Shown: in pieces, positions 1 through 9,257 of the stretch
Numbering within the stretch: the first letter of the stretch is position 1
How the letters are laid out: each line of letters begins with the position of its first letter
Assembly (NCBI GenBank): GCA_003569205.1
Contig: BGOK01000003.1
Span: 124,001-188,000 of the forward strand
Direction: 5' to 3'
DNA length: 64,000 bases
From: Verrucomicrobiota bacterium
Lineage (GTDB): Bacteria; Verrucomicrobiota; Verrucomicrobiia; Opitutales; UBA953
The notes under the pieces: generated by a model
The model's input: the letters and a program-made list of their open reading frames with translations, nothing else
Database searches by the model: none
Told to the model about the DNA's origin: nothing
Made by a program: the position numbers and the translations under genes

Positions 1-1
1 G

Positions 2-1801
2 TTCAACCGCCGCTACCAACCCTACTTGGTCCACCTTAAGGGGAGCCGGCGGCTTTTGGTGTTGGCGCTGTTAGCGGGCGTCTGTTTTGCGGCCAGCAGC
101 GCGTTAGGTATCCCTTTCCTGATTGGGAAGGTCTTGCCAGCGGTTTTTGGCTCGGAGGCCCAGCAGGCGGCGCCGCTCATTGTCTTCCCCGCATGGTTGG
201 GTTGGAGCCCCCTGCACTTGCCTAAGGGGCACGAGGTGACGTTCGCGGTCGCTTTTCTGCCGGCCGTTTTCTGCGTCCGTGGCCTCTCGGAATTCTCCGC
301 CAATCTCCTCTTAAATCTTGCCGGCCTGCGCGTGGTCGAGTCCGTCCGGCGGGCGGTCTTTGCGCGGCTGCAGCGCCTGCACCTCGGTTTCTTTGCCAAG
401 TTGCCGACGGGGGATCTCTTACAGCGAGTGATCAACGATGCTAACTCGGTTCGCACCGTCCTTGTGGACGTTTCGAATGATATCTTGATTCAGCCGCTGA
501 CGTTACTCTTCGCCCTCGGCTACGTGACCTGGATTTGTTTGGCCAAGCCCGACGGCTACTGGTTCCTGGGTTGCCTCCTCGTCGTGCCCGTGGCCGTTTT
601 CCTAGTGCGGTCTATCGGTGCCGCCATCCAGCGGCGCGCTCGCGCGGGTCTCACTTCGGCTTCGGATTTGAACGGTATCGCCGTGGAGAACTTACAGTCC
701 GCCCGCGAGGTGCGCGCCTATGGTTTGCAGGACCGCGAGTGTGCCCGGTTCGACGCCGCCAGCCGCGAGGGCCTGCGGATTCAGGCTAAGCTGGTCCGCT
801 ACGAAAAGGCTTTGTCGCCGCTGTTAGAAATTTCGGCGTCCATCGGCATCGCTTTGGCCATTGGCGTCGGTGCTGGTATTGGCTTCCGCTTCGAAGAACT
901 CCTGGCGCTGATTGCCGCGTTCTATTTAGCCTACGGCCCCTTAAAGCGCCTCGGTTACGTGAACAGCCGCTTGAGTATGGCTGAGCCCGGCTTGGAGCGC
1001 TTGACGGAAATTCTGGAGGCCCCGATTGAGGTGGATGATACACCGGACGCCCGGGCCTTGGGGCGCGTGCGTGGTGAGCTCAGCATGGACCAACTGACTT
1101 TTGCCTACGGCACTGAGCCCATCCTGAGCGACGTCACGCTGCGGATTCCGGCCGGGCAGTCGGTGGCCTTGGTCGGTCCAAGCGGGGCCGGTAAGAGCAC
1201 GTTCGTCAATCTGGTGCCACGTTTCTTTGACCCGCAATCCGGTTCAATTCAGGTCGACGGCTACGACTTACGGACGGTGAAGCAGGTCGATTTGCGGGCC
1301 AACATCGCCTTGGTCTCGCAGGAGCCCGTACTGTTTAATGAGACTATCGCCGAGAACATCCGCCTCGGTCGCCCTGCCGCCACCGATGCGGAGGTCCGTG
1401 CGGCCGCCCAATTGGCGGGAGCTTTGGAGTTCATCGAGGCCCAGCCGCAGGGGTTCGCCACGCTGGTGGGTGAGCGCGGTTCGCGCCTTTCGGGTGGGCA
1501 ACGGCAGCGTGTCTCCATCGCCCGCGCTTTTTTGAAGGATGCCCCCATCCTGATTCTCGATGAAGCCACTTCGGCGCTGGATACCGACACCGAGCGAAGC
1601 ATTCAGCACTCGCTCGCCAAGCTGATGAAAGGGCGCACGACGCTGATTGTGGCGCACCGCTTCTCGACCATCCGTGATGTCGACCGCGTGCTCGTCTTCG
1701 ATGGCGGCCGCATCGTCGCGGACGGCCCCCGCGAGGAGGTCTACCGTTCGAACGAACTCTTTCGGCGTCTGTGGGATAACCAAGCCCAGGGCATTTCGTG
1801 A
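2..1801 (+). CDS. ABC exporter, MsbA-like (lipid/lipid A flippase), 5' partial
   Basis: Inner-membrane ABC half-transporter with fused membrane and ATPase domains, the architecture of MsbA-type exporters that flip lipid A core or other lipids outward. The frame is open from base 2, so the true start lies upstream; a TTG at 26 is only an internal candidate. The first 300 or so residues hold the hydrophobic membrane helices. The ATPase domain carries Walker A GPSGAGKST (near base 1175), signature LSGGQRQR (near 1490), Walker B ILILDEATSALD (near 1550) and an H-loop in IVAHRFSTI. The next gene's ATG overlaps this stop codon by one base and encodes an LPS-type heptosyltransferase, which supports lipid A/LPS export. 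Substrate is inferred, since the family also exports peptides and other lipids. Confidence 0.9.
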   Translation, partial: FNRRYQPYLVHLKGSRRLLVLALLAGVCFAASSALGIPFLIGKVLPAVFGSEAQQAAPLIVFPAWLGWSPLHLPKGHEVTFAVAFLPAVFCVRGLSEFSANLLLNLAGLRVVESVRRAVFARLQRLHLGFFAKLPTGDLLQRVINDANSVRTVLVDVSNDILIQPLTLLFALGYVTWICLAKPDGYWFLGCLLVVPVAVFLVRSIGAAIQRRARAGLTSASDLNGIAVENLQSAREVRAYGLQDRECARFDAASREGLRIQAKLVRYEKALSPLLEISASIGIALAIGVGAGIGFRFEELLALIAAFYLAYGPLKRLGYVNSRLSMAEPGLERLTEILEAPIEVDDTPDARALGRVRGELSMDQLTFAYGTEPILSDVTLRIPAGQSVALVGPSGAGKSTFVNLVPRFFDPQSGSIQVDGYDLRTVKQVDLRANIALVSQEPVLFNETIAENIRLGRPAATDAEVRAAAQLAGALEFIEAQPQGFATLVGERGSRLSGGQRQRVSIARAFLKDAPILILDEATSALDTDTERSIQHSLAKLMKGRTTLIVAHRFSTIRDVDRVLVFDGGRIVADGPREEVYRSNELFRRLWDNQAQGIS

Positions 1802-2808
1802 TGCGTATCTTGGTGGTCAAGTTCTCCGGCCTGCGCGGAGCCCTCGCCACCACGGCCGCCTTCCGCTCGCTCAAGGAGCGGCATCCGGGTGCGGCGGTCA
1901 CCTTCGTCACGGCCCCCGGCAGCGAGCCCGGCCTCGAGGGCTGTCCGGTCGTCAGTGAAATCGTGGCCTTTGACCCGCAGGCCAGTGCTTGGGAGGCTTG
2001 GGCCTTACTCAACCACCTACGCCGGCAGCGTTTTGATGCGGCGGTCGCCTTGGGGGTAGATACTTTATCTCGCCGCCTAGTGGCGTGGAGCGGGGCCGCT
2101 AAGCGCGCCTGCGCCGGCCAACCCTCCTGGGCCCTCTACCCTTGGTTTCATCAAGTGGTGACCGGCTCCGTGGCCGATCCGCACGAGGCTTCGCGCGATC
2201 ATGCGGTACTGTCGGCGGTCTTTGGTTTGGCCCAGGAAGTGCCAGGGCTTTGGTATGCAACTTCGCGCATGGAGGCGCACGGGCTCTTGGTGGAGCCACG
2301 CCGTTATGCGGTCATTCACCCAGGAGCTTCGCGCGTCGAACAAGTCTTTGAGGTGGATAAGTGGGCTAAGGTCGGCCGCGAACTCGTCGCTAGTCGCCGG
2401 GTTGATCGCATCGTTGTTTCGGCGGGCACATCTTCCTCCGAACGAATCATGGCGGAGGCCTTATGCGGGCTGATTGGTCCCGCCGCCCAGCCTACTCGCG
2501 GCGGGTTGGGCGTACCGCATTTAGCCAAGCTGATCAGTGAAGCCCGGCTTTTCATGGGGGCTGACTCGCCCATCCTACAATTGGCGGCTGCGGTGAACAC
2601 GCCTGTGGTCGGCGTCTTTGGTCCCTCGGACTACATCCGGTCCCGCCCGTGGGGCGTGCTTCACCGCATTGTGCGGGTGGATACCACGCCCTTCGAGGGT
2701 GAAGGGTCGCAGGATTATCGGCAGCGTATGGATCGCGCTTTGGCTCGGATTACTCCCGACCAAGTAATCCGCGCGGCCGAGGAGGTCCTGCAGTTGAGTA
2801 ATCCGTGA
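1801..2808 (+). CDS. Glycosyltransferase family 9 (heptosyltransferase-like)
   Basis: A cytoplasmic or membrane-associated glycosyltransferase of the ADP-heptose:LPS heptosyltransferase type (GT9, WaaC/WaaF/WaaQ group), adding a sugar to the LPS core. Visible family features are the N-terminal MRILVVKFSGLRGALAT (usual form RILxxRxxxxGDxxLxTP), the central VIHPGAS, and a late MGADSPILQLAAAVNTPVVG followed by FGPSDY, matching the family's GxDTGxxHLAxAxxxPxVxLFGP. The usual Asp-Thr-Gly is Asp-Ser-Pro here and the usual His is Gln (SPILQLA), so the exact substrate or activity is uncertain. I chose ATG 1801, which overlaps the upstream TGA by one base; a GTG at 1798 is also in frame. Length (335 aa) is normal. 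It sits between an MsbA-like exporter and an FAD enzyme. Confidence 0.85.
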   Translation: MRILVVKFSGLRGALATTAAFRSLKERHPGAAVTFVTAPGSEPGLEGCPVVSEIVAFDPQASAWEAWALLNHLRRQRFDAAVALGVDTLSRRLVAWSGAAKRACAGQPSWALYPWFHQVVTGSVADPHEASRDHAVLSAVFGLAQEVPGLWYATSRMEAHGLLVEPRRYAVIHPGASRVEQVFEVDKWAKVGRELVASRRVDRIVVSAGTSSSERIMAEALCGLIGPAAQPTRGGLGVPHLAKLISEARLFMGADSPILQLAAAVNTPVVGVFGPSDYIRSRPWGVLHRIVRVDTTPFEGEGSQDYRQRMDRALARITPDQVIRAAEEVLQLSNP

Positions 2809-2851
2809 TGCGTTCGCTTGACCCTTGTCCGCGGTCTTGGACTGTAAGCCC

Positions 2852-4273
2852 GTGAGCGTCGCGAGCACCCATTACGATGCGGTCATCATCGGCGCCGGTA
2901 TGTCCGGCCTCGCGGCGGCGGTGCGTCTCGGGATGTTCGGCCAGAAGGTCCTGGTCCTGGAGCGGCATAATTCCGCGGGCGGACTCAATTCCTTCTACGC
3001 GCGTGGGCAGCGCAAGTATGACGTCGGCCTACACGCCCTCACCAATTGGGTGCCCGAAGGCACCAAGGGAGCTCCGCTGGTCAAGTTGATGCGCCAGCTC
3101 CGTATTCGTCGTGAAGAGCTCGACCTTTGTCCGCAGCTCGGCTCCCGCGTCACGATGGCTGGCCGGAACCTTCGCGTGAATAATTGCTTCGCGGACTTCG
3201 AGGCGGATGTCGCCCGAGAGTTTCCGCGCTCCATCGATCGCTTCCGCGCGCTGGATGCTTATCTGTCGGGCCTGGATGAGGCGGCCTTGGAGGCGCGGGG
3301 TGGTTCGGCCCGTGCACTGCTGGATGAACGACTCGGCGACCCCCTCCTGCGCGATATGCTCCTCCTCCCGACCTGCTTCTATGGCAGCGCGGTCGAGGAC
3401 GATATCGAAGTCTCGCAGTTTGCCGTCATGTGGCGCTCCTTGTTTAAGGAAGGCTTCGCGCGCCCGTTCATCGGTGTCCGTCAGGTCATTCGTTTACTCA
3501 TCGATCGTTGCCGCGAGCATGGCGTCGAGCGACGCATGAAGTGTGGGGTTCGTCGCCTCGAGGTGCGGGGCGATCGGGTGTCCGCTATTGCTTTGGACGA
3601 CGGCACGGAGGTCACTGCCGAGCGCGTGTATTCCTCGGCAGGCGCGATCGAGACCTTACGCCTGCGCTCTGATCAGGCGCCCCTCGTCGGCGCTAGCGAG
3701 GTTGGCCGGCTGGGTTACGCTGAGACCATTGCCACCTACGAGCCGCAGGCCTTCGCGAACTTTGGTTGGCAGGACACGATCATTTTCTTCTGCGACGACG
3801 AGCGCTTCTCGTATCGTGCCCCGGCGGACTTGGTCGACCCGCGCTCTGGGGTCATCTGTATTCCAAATAATTACCACTACGGGGCGGGCCGGGCGCTGGA
3901 TGAAGGCTGGCTGCGTGTCACTGCCTTGGCTAACCACGATGCCTGGTGCCGCTTGCCGGAAGCCGAGTACTTGGCGCAGAAGCAGGCTTGGTGTGCGCGC
4001 CTCAATCGCGTGGCCCGGGCGCACCTGCCCGCGGTAGCGGACGCTGTCCACGACGCTGCCCAGACGTCGACCGACGTCTTTACGCCCCGCACTGTCCGTA
4101 AGTTTACGGGGCACTTAAACGGGGCCATTTACGGGGCTCCGACCAAGCGCCGGGATGGCCGGACCGATGTCGCCAACCTCTTTCTCATCGGGACGGACCA
4201 AGGGTTTTTGGGCGTCACCGGCGCAATGCTTTCTGGCATTTCGATGGCTAACCTGCATGGTTTAAAGGCCTGA
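2852..4273 (+). CDS. FAD-dependent oxidoreductase, phytoene desaturase/retinol saturase-like
   Basis: A flavoprotein of the CrtI/CrtISO/RetSat superfamily, which desaturates, saturates or isomerises polyene or isoprenoid chains. The N terminus has the Rossmann dinucleotide fold YDAVIIGAGMSGLAAAVRLG with an acidic residue (LVLERH) ending strand 2, then AGGLNSF; the C terminus has the family's second FAD contact, LFLIGTDQGFLGVTGAMLSG. Start choice is unclear. GTG 2852 gives a natural start a few residues before the FAD fold; a TTG at 2825 is in frame. An ATG at 2808 overlaps the previous stop by one base but reads only 15 codons to a TGA at 2853-2855, so either it is a mini-ORF or a base is missing there. 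Its place after LPS-type genes suggests a lipid substrate, which is inference. Confidence 0.8.
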   Translation: MSVASTHYDAVIIGAGMSGLAAAVRLGMFGQKVLVLERHNSAGGLNSFYARGQRKYDVGLHALTNWVPEGTKGAPLVKLMRQLRIRREELDLCPQLGSRVTMAGRNLRVNNCFADFEADVAREFPRSIDRFRALDAYLSGLDEAALEARGGSARALLDERLGDPLLRDMLLLPTCFYGSAVEDDIEVSQFAVMWRSLFKEGFARPFIGVRQVIRLLIDRCREHGVERRMKCGVRRLEVRGDRVSAIALDDGTEVTAERVYSSAGAIETLRLRSDQAPLVGASEVGRLGYAETIATYEPQAFANFGWQDTIIFFCDDERFSYRAPADLVDPRSGVICIPNNYHYGAGRALDEGWLRVTALANHDAWCRLPEAEYLAQKQAWCARLNRVARAHLPAVADAVHDAAQTSTDVFTPRTVRKFTGHLNGAIYGAPTKRRDGRTDVANLFLIGTDQGFLGVTGAMLSGISMANLHGLKA

Positions 4274-4283
4274 CCCCATCCCC

Positions 4284-5603
4284 ATGAGTGCGCCCGATTT
4301 TTCGTCTACCCCCCGTCCGTTATGGCGAGACCTCATGCAGCCGGCCGTGATTGTCGGCGCCCTCGGCTACTTCGTCGATATCTACGACCTCACGCTCTTC
4401 ATGACGGTGCGCGAGAAGAGCCTCGCTGGGCTGGGGCTCCATCACCTGATCAGTGGGGCGCCTTGGTACCAAGACCTCCTTTCTTGGCAGATGGCAGGCA
4501 TGCTCCTCGGCGGTATCTTCTTTGGCATCCTCGGCGACCGCATGGGACGGCTGACGACGCTGTTTGGGTCCATTCTTCTTTATTCTATCGCAAACATCGC
4601 CAACGGGATGGTCGATACTTTCGAGGCCTACGCGGCTTGGCGCTTCATCGCCGGCATTGGCCTCGCGGGTGAGCTCGGCGGTTGCATTGCGCTGGTCTCG
4701 GAGACGCTATCCAAGGAACGGCGTGGCTATGGGACTACCTTGGTCGCTACCGTGGGCGTTTTTGGGGCGGTCGTGGCGGGTTATATGGCCGACCATGTTG
4801 ACGCCATCGGTGCGGTCTTCGGAACTGAAGGCTGGCGGATGAGTTACTTTATTGGCGGAGGCCTTGGCCTCGCCTTGCTTCTCTTGCGCGTGGGTGTGCA
4901 TGAGTCCGGCATGTTTCAGCATGCGAAGGAATCCGCCGCCGAAGGCTCCATCGCCCGCGGGAATTTCTTCGCCCTATTCACGTCCCGCGAGCGCTTCGCC
5001 CGTTACGCCCGCTGCGTGCTCATTGGTCTCCCTACTTGGTTTATGATTGGCATCCTCGTCCAACGTGCGGCGACCGTGTTTGCTCCGGCGGCGGGGATCC
5101 AGGGCGAGAAGGTGCAGACGAATTGGGCCGTCGCTGCTTTCTACCTTGGCCTGACCTTCGGGGACCTCGCGAGCGGCATCGCCAGCCAGCTGCTAAAGTC
5201 GCGCAAGAAGGTCGTCGCCGCCTTTTTAGGCTTCAGCCTGCTTTGCGTTAGCGTCTTCCTCTATGGTGCGGATGGCTGGACGACCACCGGCTACTACCGG
5301 CTCATCTTCCTGATGGGCTTTGGCATGGGCTATTGGGCACTCTTCGTCACTATTGCGGCGGAGCAGTTCGGTACGAACTTGCGCGCCACGGTCGCGACGA
5401 CCGTCCCGAACTTTGCGCGCGGGTCGCTTGTCTTACTGACCTTCTGTTTCACGATGCTGATCGGCACCAAGGAGGCTCCGAACTACGCCCCCTCGACCGC
5501 GGGCTTAATCTTGGGCGTCGTCTGCTTCGGCGCAGCCTTCTTGGCGCTCTGGAAGATGGAAGAGACCTACGGTAAGGACCTCGACTACCAGGAGCAGAAG
5601 TAG
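4284..5603 (+). CDS. MFS transporter
   Basis: Twelve-helix inner-membrane carrier of the major facilitator superfamily. It starts at ATG 4284, ten bases after the FAD oxidoreductase. The first helix region reads GALGYFVDIYDLTLF; the loop 2-3 signature is GILGDRMGRL; a second family hallmark, RFIAGIGLAGELGG, marks helix 4 and resembles the metabolite:H+ symporter and sugar porter branches. The 439 residues and roughly even halves joined by a hydrophilic loop (ARGNFFALFTSRERFARY) are normal. The substrate cannot be told from sequence. Its 3' end is 3 bases from the convergent FGE gene, with no hairpin terminator seen between them. Confidence 0.85.
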   Translation: MSAPDFSSTPRPLWRDLMQPAVIVGALGYFVDIYDLTLFMTVREKSLAGLGLHHLISGAPWYQDLLSWQMAGMLLGGIFFGILGDRMGRLTTLFGSILLYSIANIANGMVDTFEAYAAWRFIAGIGLAGELGGCIALVSETLSKERRGYGTTLVATVGVFGAVVAGYMADHVDAIGAVFGTEGWRMSYFIGGGLGLALLLLRVGVHESGMFQHAKESAAEGSIARGNFFALFTSRERFARYARCVLIGLPTWFMIGILVQRAATVFAPAAGIQGEKVQTNWAVAAFYLGLTFGDLASGIASQLLKSRKKVVAAFLGFSLLCVSVFLYGADGWTTTGYYRLIFLMGFGMGYWALFVTIAAEQFGTNLRATVATTVPNFARGSLVLLTFCFTMLIGTKEAPNYAPSTAGLILGVVCFGAAFLALWKMEETYGKDLDYQEQK

Positions 5604-5606
5604 CCC

Positions 5607-6677
5607 TTACTTGGCCGCCGGTGCTGGCCGGTCAGCCACGCAGCGGAAGCCGGCGTGGTTGGTTGAGGTCAGCGTATCAAGGCCTTGGCGGGACGTCGCG
5701 CGGTAGCGGAAGCAGTAGCCTTCGTCGCAGAGCCAGGAGCCGCCCCGGATGACGTGCTGGCCATAGCCAGTCCCCTCGGGGTCGAAGCCGATGGTTGGGC
5801 CCAGCGGGTTGACGGCGGGCGAGACTTTATAGAAGTCAGGGTGATACCAATCCTCGCACATTTCCCAGACGTTACCGGCTACGTCGTAGAGGCCATAGCC
5901 GTTCGGCGGGAAGCTGGCGACGGGCGCGACGCTCTTAAAGCCATCAACGCCGGTGTCGTTGGCCGGGAACGTGCCCTGCCAGTGGTTGCACTGGTATTTC
6001 CCGTTGGGGCGTTCTTCTTTGCCCCAGACGAACGGCATATCTTTCAGCCCGCCGCGCGCCGCGAATTCCCATTCGGCTTCGGTGGGCAGGCGCTTACCGG
6101 CCCAAGTCGCGAACGCATGCACGTCTTTCCAGGTGAGGCAGAGGACGGGGTAGTTCATGCGCTGCTCGATCGTTGAGCCTGGGCCTTCGGGTGTGCGCCA
6201 CGTCGCTGCGGCGGTAAATTTCCACCACGGCAGGTTGCCGCTCGTGCCGCATTGGAAGGGGTCGACGCCTTGGACACGCTTAAAGATCAGCGAACCTCCT
6301 TTGAGGTACTCGGCTGGGGCGTTGGGAAATTCTTGAGCACTGAGATCCTTTTCGGCTTCGGTCACATAGCCCGTGGCTTGGACGAAGGCTGCAAACTGCG
6401 AGTTGGTTACTTCGGTTTCATCCATCCAGAAGCCCTTGACCTGCACATTGTGGGCGGGGCCCTCTTCCTTGTGTTTGTCGTCGACGTTGACGGTCCCCAT
6501 CCGGAATTCCCCGCCCGGGATCCAGACCATCTTGCAGACATTGGCTGGATCGACTGCGGGTGTGCGGCTCATCCAGTAGAACAGCCCGACGGGCAATAGC
6601 ATGAAGAGAGCGGTAGCCACGATGATCGTACTACGGGCCCGGGAGGCCGGGCCGTCGGCTGCTTCGGTGGTTTTCAT
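5607..6677 (-). CDS. Formylglycine-generating enzyme (sulfatase maturase), membrane-anchored
   Basis: Oxidises the active-site cysteine of sulfatases to C-alpha-formylglycine. The C-terminal stretch GGSWLCDEGYCFRYR (Cys317 and Cys322 of 356) matches the two catalytic cysteines of SUMF1/FGE, where the human motif is GGSYMCHRSYCYRYR. Many paralogues of this fold lack them, so this is probably an active FGE. Other family marks are WIPGGEFRMGT, PVVNVSW-equivalent PVLCLTWKDVHAFATW, RLPTEAEWEFAARGG and GNVWEMCEDWY. Residues about 18-36 form one hydrophobic segment, so the catalytic domain is probably outside the inner membrane or on a signal anchor. No sulfatase is encoded in the window, so its targets must lie elsewhere, consistent with the many sulfatases typical of PVC bacteria. 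It stands alone, convergent with the MFS gene. Confidence 0.88.
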   Translation of the reverse strand: MKTTEAADGPASRARSTIIVATALFMLLPVGLFYWMSRTPAVDPANVCKMVWIPGGEFRMGTVNVDDKHKEEGPAHNVQVKGFWMDETEVTNSQFAAFVQATGYVTEAEKDLSAQEFPNAPAEYLKGGSLIFKRVQGVDPFQCGTSGNLPWWKFTAAATWRTPEGPGSTIEQRMNYPVLCLTWKDVHAFATWAGKRLPTEAEWEFAARGGLKDMPFVWGKEERPNGKYQCNHWQGTFPANDTGVDGFKSVAPVASFPPNGYGLYDVAGNVWEMCEDWYHPDFYKVSPAVNPLGPTIGFDPEGTGYGQHVIRGGSWLCDEGYCFRYRATSRQGLDTLTSTNHAGFRCVADRPAPAAK

Positions 6678-6795
6678 GGGGTGGGTAGGGGAGGGATAAC
6701 CGCTGTTTTGGCACGGTCGACCCTTTCTTATTTTGCGCCGCTCCGAGGATATCGCCTCGCCCTTAGGCGCTGGGAGGCATTAGACCAACATCATC

Positions 6796-7365
6796 ATGAG
6801 TTCGTCCCAAGAAGAAGCCCTCCAGATCTTCCGTGACTCCCGTGCCCTCCTGACGGGGCATTTCGTTCTACGCTCCGGCTTGCATAGCGGCCACTTCTTC
6901 CAGTGTGCCCAGGTCTGTCAGTACATGGACAAGGTCACTCGACTCATCGAACTGCTCCGCCCTAAACTGGCCGCTTACCCTTGCGATGTCGTCCTAGCTC
7001 CGGCCATGGGCGGCTTGGTCGTCGGGCAGGAGCTCGCCCGCCAGCTGGGCGTCCGCTTTATCTTTGTGGAGAAGGAGAACGATCGCTTAGTCCTCCGCCG
7101 TAACTTCACCTTCCGCCCCGGCGAGCGGGTCTTGATTGCCGAGGACGTCGTCACCCGTGGCGGGCGTGTGCAGGAATGCTTGGACATCGTCGCGCAGCAA
7201 GGGGCGACGACGGTCGCTGCGACGAGTCTCGTCGACCGGTCCGGCGGTCAAACTAAGTTCACGGTGCCTTTCATCGCTTTAATGGAACTGACCTTCCCGA
7301 CCTACCCGGCCGATCAGGTACCAGCAGATTTAGCGAAGATTCCGGCCAGCAAGCCGGGGTCGTAA
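6796..7365 (+). CDS. pyrE: Orotate phosphoribosyltransferase
   Basis: Cytoplasmic enzyme of UMP synthesis: orotate + PRPP gives orotidine 5'-monophosphate. The PRPP-binding signature VLIAEDVVTRGG lies at about residues 113-124, and the early GHFVLRSGLHSGHFFQC matches the PyrE start where the orotate and phosphate contacts sit. A central VVLAPAMGGLVVGQELAR is the type I phosphoribosyltransferase fold's second strand and helix. Length 189 aa is typical for the short PyrE form. It is preceded by 118 bases with no recognisable attenuator or promoter box, and followed by 107 bases before yidC, so it may be monocistronic. Confidence 0.92.
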   Translation: MSSSQEEALQIFRDSRALLTGHFVLRSGLHSGHFFQCAQVCQYMDKVTRLIELLRPKLAAYPCDVVLAPAMGGLVVGQELARQLGVRFIFVEKENDRLVLRRNFTFRPGERVLIAEDVVTRGGRVQECLDIVAQQGATTVAATSLVDRSGGQTKFTVPFIALMELTFPTYPADQVPADLAKIPASKPGS

Positions 7366-7472
7366 GCGGCTGGAGGGGCTGCTTGGGGGGTAAAACCGCC
7401 CGCAAACGAGTCGGGAACGCCTTGTGCCTTGCACCCGGCGGGGCTCTTCCCTACGCCAACCCCTAACTTTCC

Positions 7473-9235
7473 ATGGATCGCAAAAATCTCTTTTTAGGTC
7501 TCGGCTGCGTCTCGCTGGCCCTGTTTCTGTACATCCTCAATGCCCCGAAGCCTACCCCGGTCGTCCCAGGTGCTTCGAAGGCGGTCGAGAGCGGCGCCGC
7601 TACCCCCGGGAAGGCCTTGGCGGCGGTTCCAGCTGCACCCTCGGTCGGTGCTGCCGGTGGTATCGCCATCAATCCAGCCGACGCCAAGCGTGTCACGCTC
7701 GAGAACGGTTTCGTCAAGGTCACCTTCACCTCTCGGGGTGGCGCGATTGAGACGGTTGAGCTCTTGAAGCAGTTCGCCGATACCGAGCGCAAGGGTAAGG
7801 TCGTTTTCAACGATAAGAACGCCGAGGCCGCCCTCGCCCTAGGCGTGCGCAATGCGGTGACCAATAAGGTCGAGCCAGTCTATTCTGAATTCACGGCGAG
7901 CGTCGACGAGAAGGCCCGCGCAGTCACGTTTACGGGCAAGCTACCGGACGGCACCCGCGTGATCCGTCGCTTCTCCCTTAACCTCGGCGAGAAGGAAGGC
8001 GAAGAGCCCTATGCCGTTCGCTTTAGCACGCAGGTCGTGCCGTCCGCCGCGGGCGTCGCCGCCACGCGCGTTTGGCTGTCCACCGGTTGCTGGAACTTGA
8101 CCGCGGGTGACACCATTAATCAGTATATTTCGATCTTGGCCCATGATGGGGATGACCTGACCCGCGTCGGTCCCGAGGTCTTTGTGGACTCCTCTGGCTT
8201 CTTCGGCCTAGGTTCGCATAAAGCGGTGGCCGAGCAGCCGGCTGCTGCGGTCGGCAAACCCTACCAGTGGGTCTCTTCGGGTAATCAATTCTTCGCTTCC
8301 ATTGTCCATGTAGACGCCGCTAGCCGGGGCACGCGCTCTGAATTCCTCGCTCGTCCGGTCGAGTTAACGAAGGAGACCCTCGGTATTCAGGCCTTTGCCT
8401 ATTGGGAAAGCCCAGTGGCGGCTGACGCCTCCATTACGACCGAAGGTAACTTCTTCGTTGGGCCCAAGGAGTATGCCCGCGTCTCAGCCTTAGCCGATGG
8501 CCAGGTGGACGTGCTCCAGTTCTCCAAAATCCTCGGCTTCATTTCATTCGGTGCCATCTGCAAACTCCTGTTAGCCTGCCTAGGTGGCGTGCATTCCTTA
8601 CTCACCTGGACAGGCGGTTGGTCTTGGGGCTGGGCGATTGTCATCCTGACCGTCCTCATTAAAATCCTCACCTGGCCGCTCACCGCCGCGCAGCAGCGTA
8701 GCGCCTTAAAGATGCAGCAGTTCGCCGGCCCGATGAAGGAGCTGCGCGAGAAGTACAAGGACAACTCAGAGAAGCTGAACAAGGAGATGATGAAGCTCTA
8801 CCAAGAGCATAAGATCAACCCCTTCGCCGGCTGTCTCCCGATCTTCATCCAGATCCCCATCTTCTTTGGTCTGTACACGGCCTTCCAGACCACCGTGGAA
8901 CTGCGGCTGGAATCCTTCCTCTGGATTCACGACTTGGCGGCACCAGACACGGTGTTTTCTATCGCTGGTTTCGGCATCAACATCCTCCCGGTCCTCATGG
9001 GTATTACCATGTGGATTTCGATGCGCATGACCCGAATCCCTCGGCCGACGAGACGCAGAAGATTATCATGTACACGATGGCCTTGGTCTTCCCAGTCATC
9101 TGTTATACGCTGCCAGCGGCCTTATCCCTTTACATGACGGTGCAGAACCTTTTGACGATCCTCCAGGCCAAGATGACGACAATCCCCACGGACGTGGTCG
9201 TGGTTGAGTCCCGGCCGAAGAAGGCCAAAGGCTGA
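7473..9235 (+). CDS. yidC: Membrane protein insertase YidC (reading frame broken by one missing base)
   Basis: Inserts and folds inner-membrane proteins, with or without Sec. The N-terminal signal-anchor FLGLGCVSLALFLYIL is followed by a large periplasmic beta-domain (residues about 50-340) and the conserved insertase core with several helices, including GWAIVILTVLIKILTWPLT and NPFAGCLPIFIQIPIFFGLY. The first frame runs to a false stop at 9137. The natural continuation (PNPSADETQKIIMYTMALV...) is in another frame, and restoring one C in the CCC run near base 9030 joins the two parts into about 587 residues, a normal YidC length. Since YidC is essential, I treat this as a sequence error. It precedes yebC by 22 bases. 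Confidence 0.9.
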
Positions 9236-9257
9236 TTTCACCTAACCCCACCTCCCC

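Noticed and set aside
1431-2012. 193-codon minus-strand frame opposite the ABC exporter and GT9 junction
   Set aside because: Arg/Pro-rich shadow of two solid genes.
9011-9235. 74-codon frame as a separate small gene after yidC
   Set aside because: Its sequence is the missing C-terminal part of YidC; one restored base joins them.
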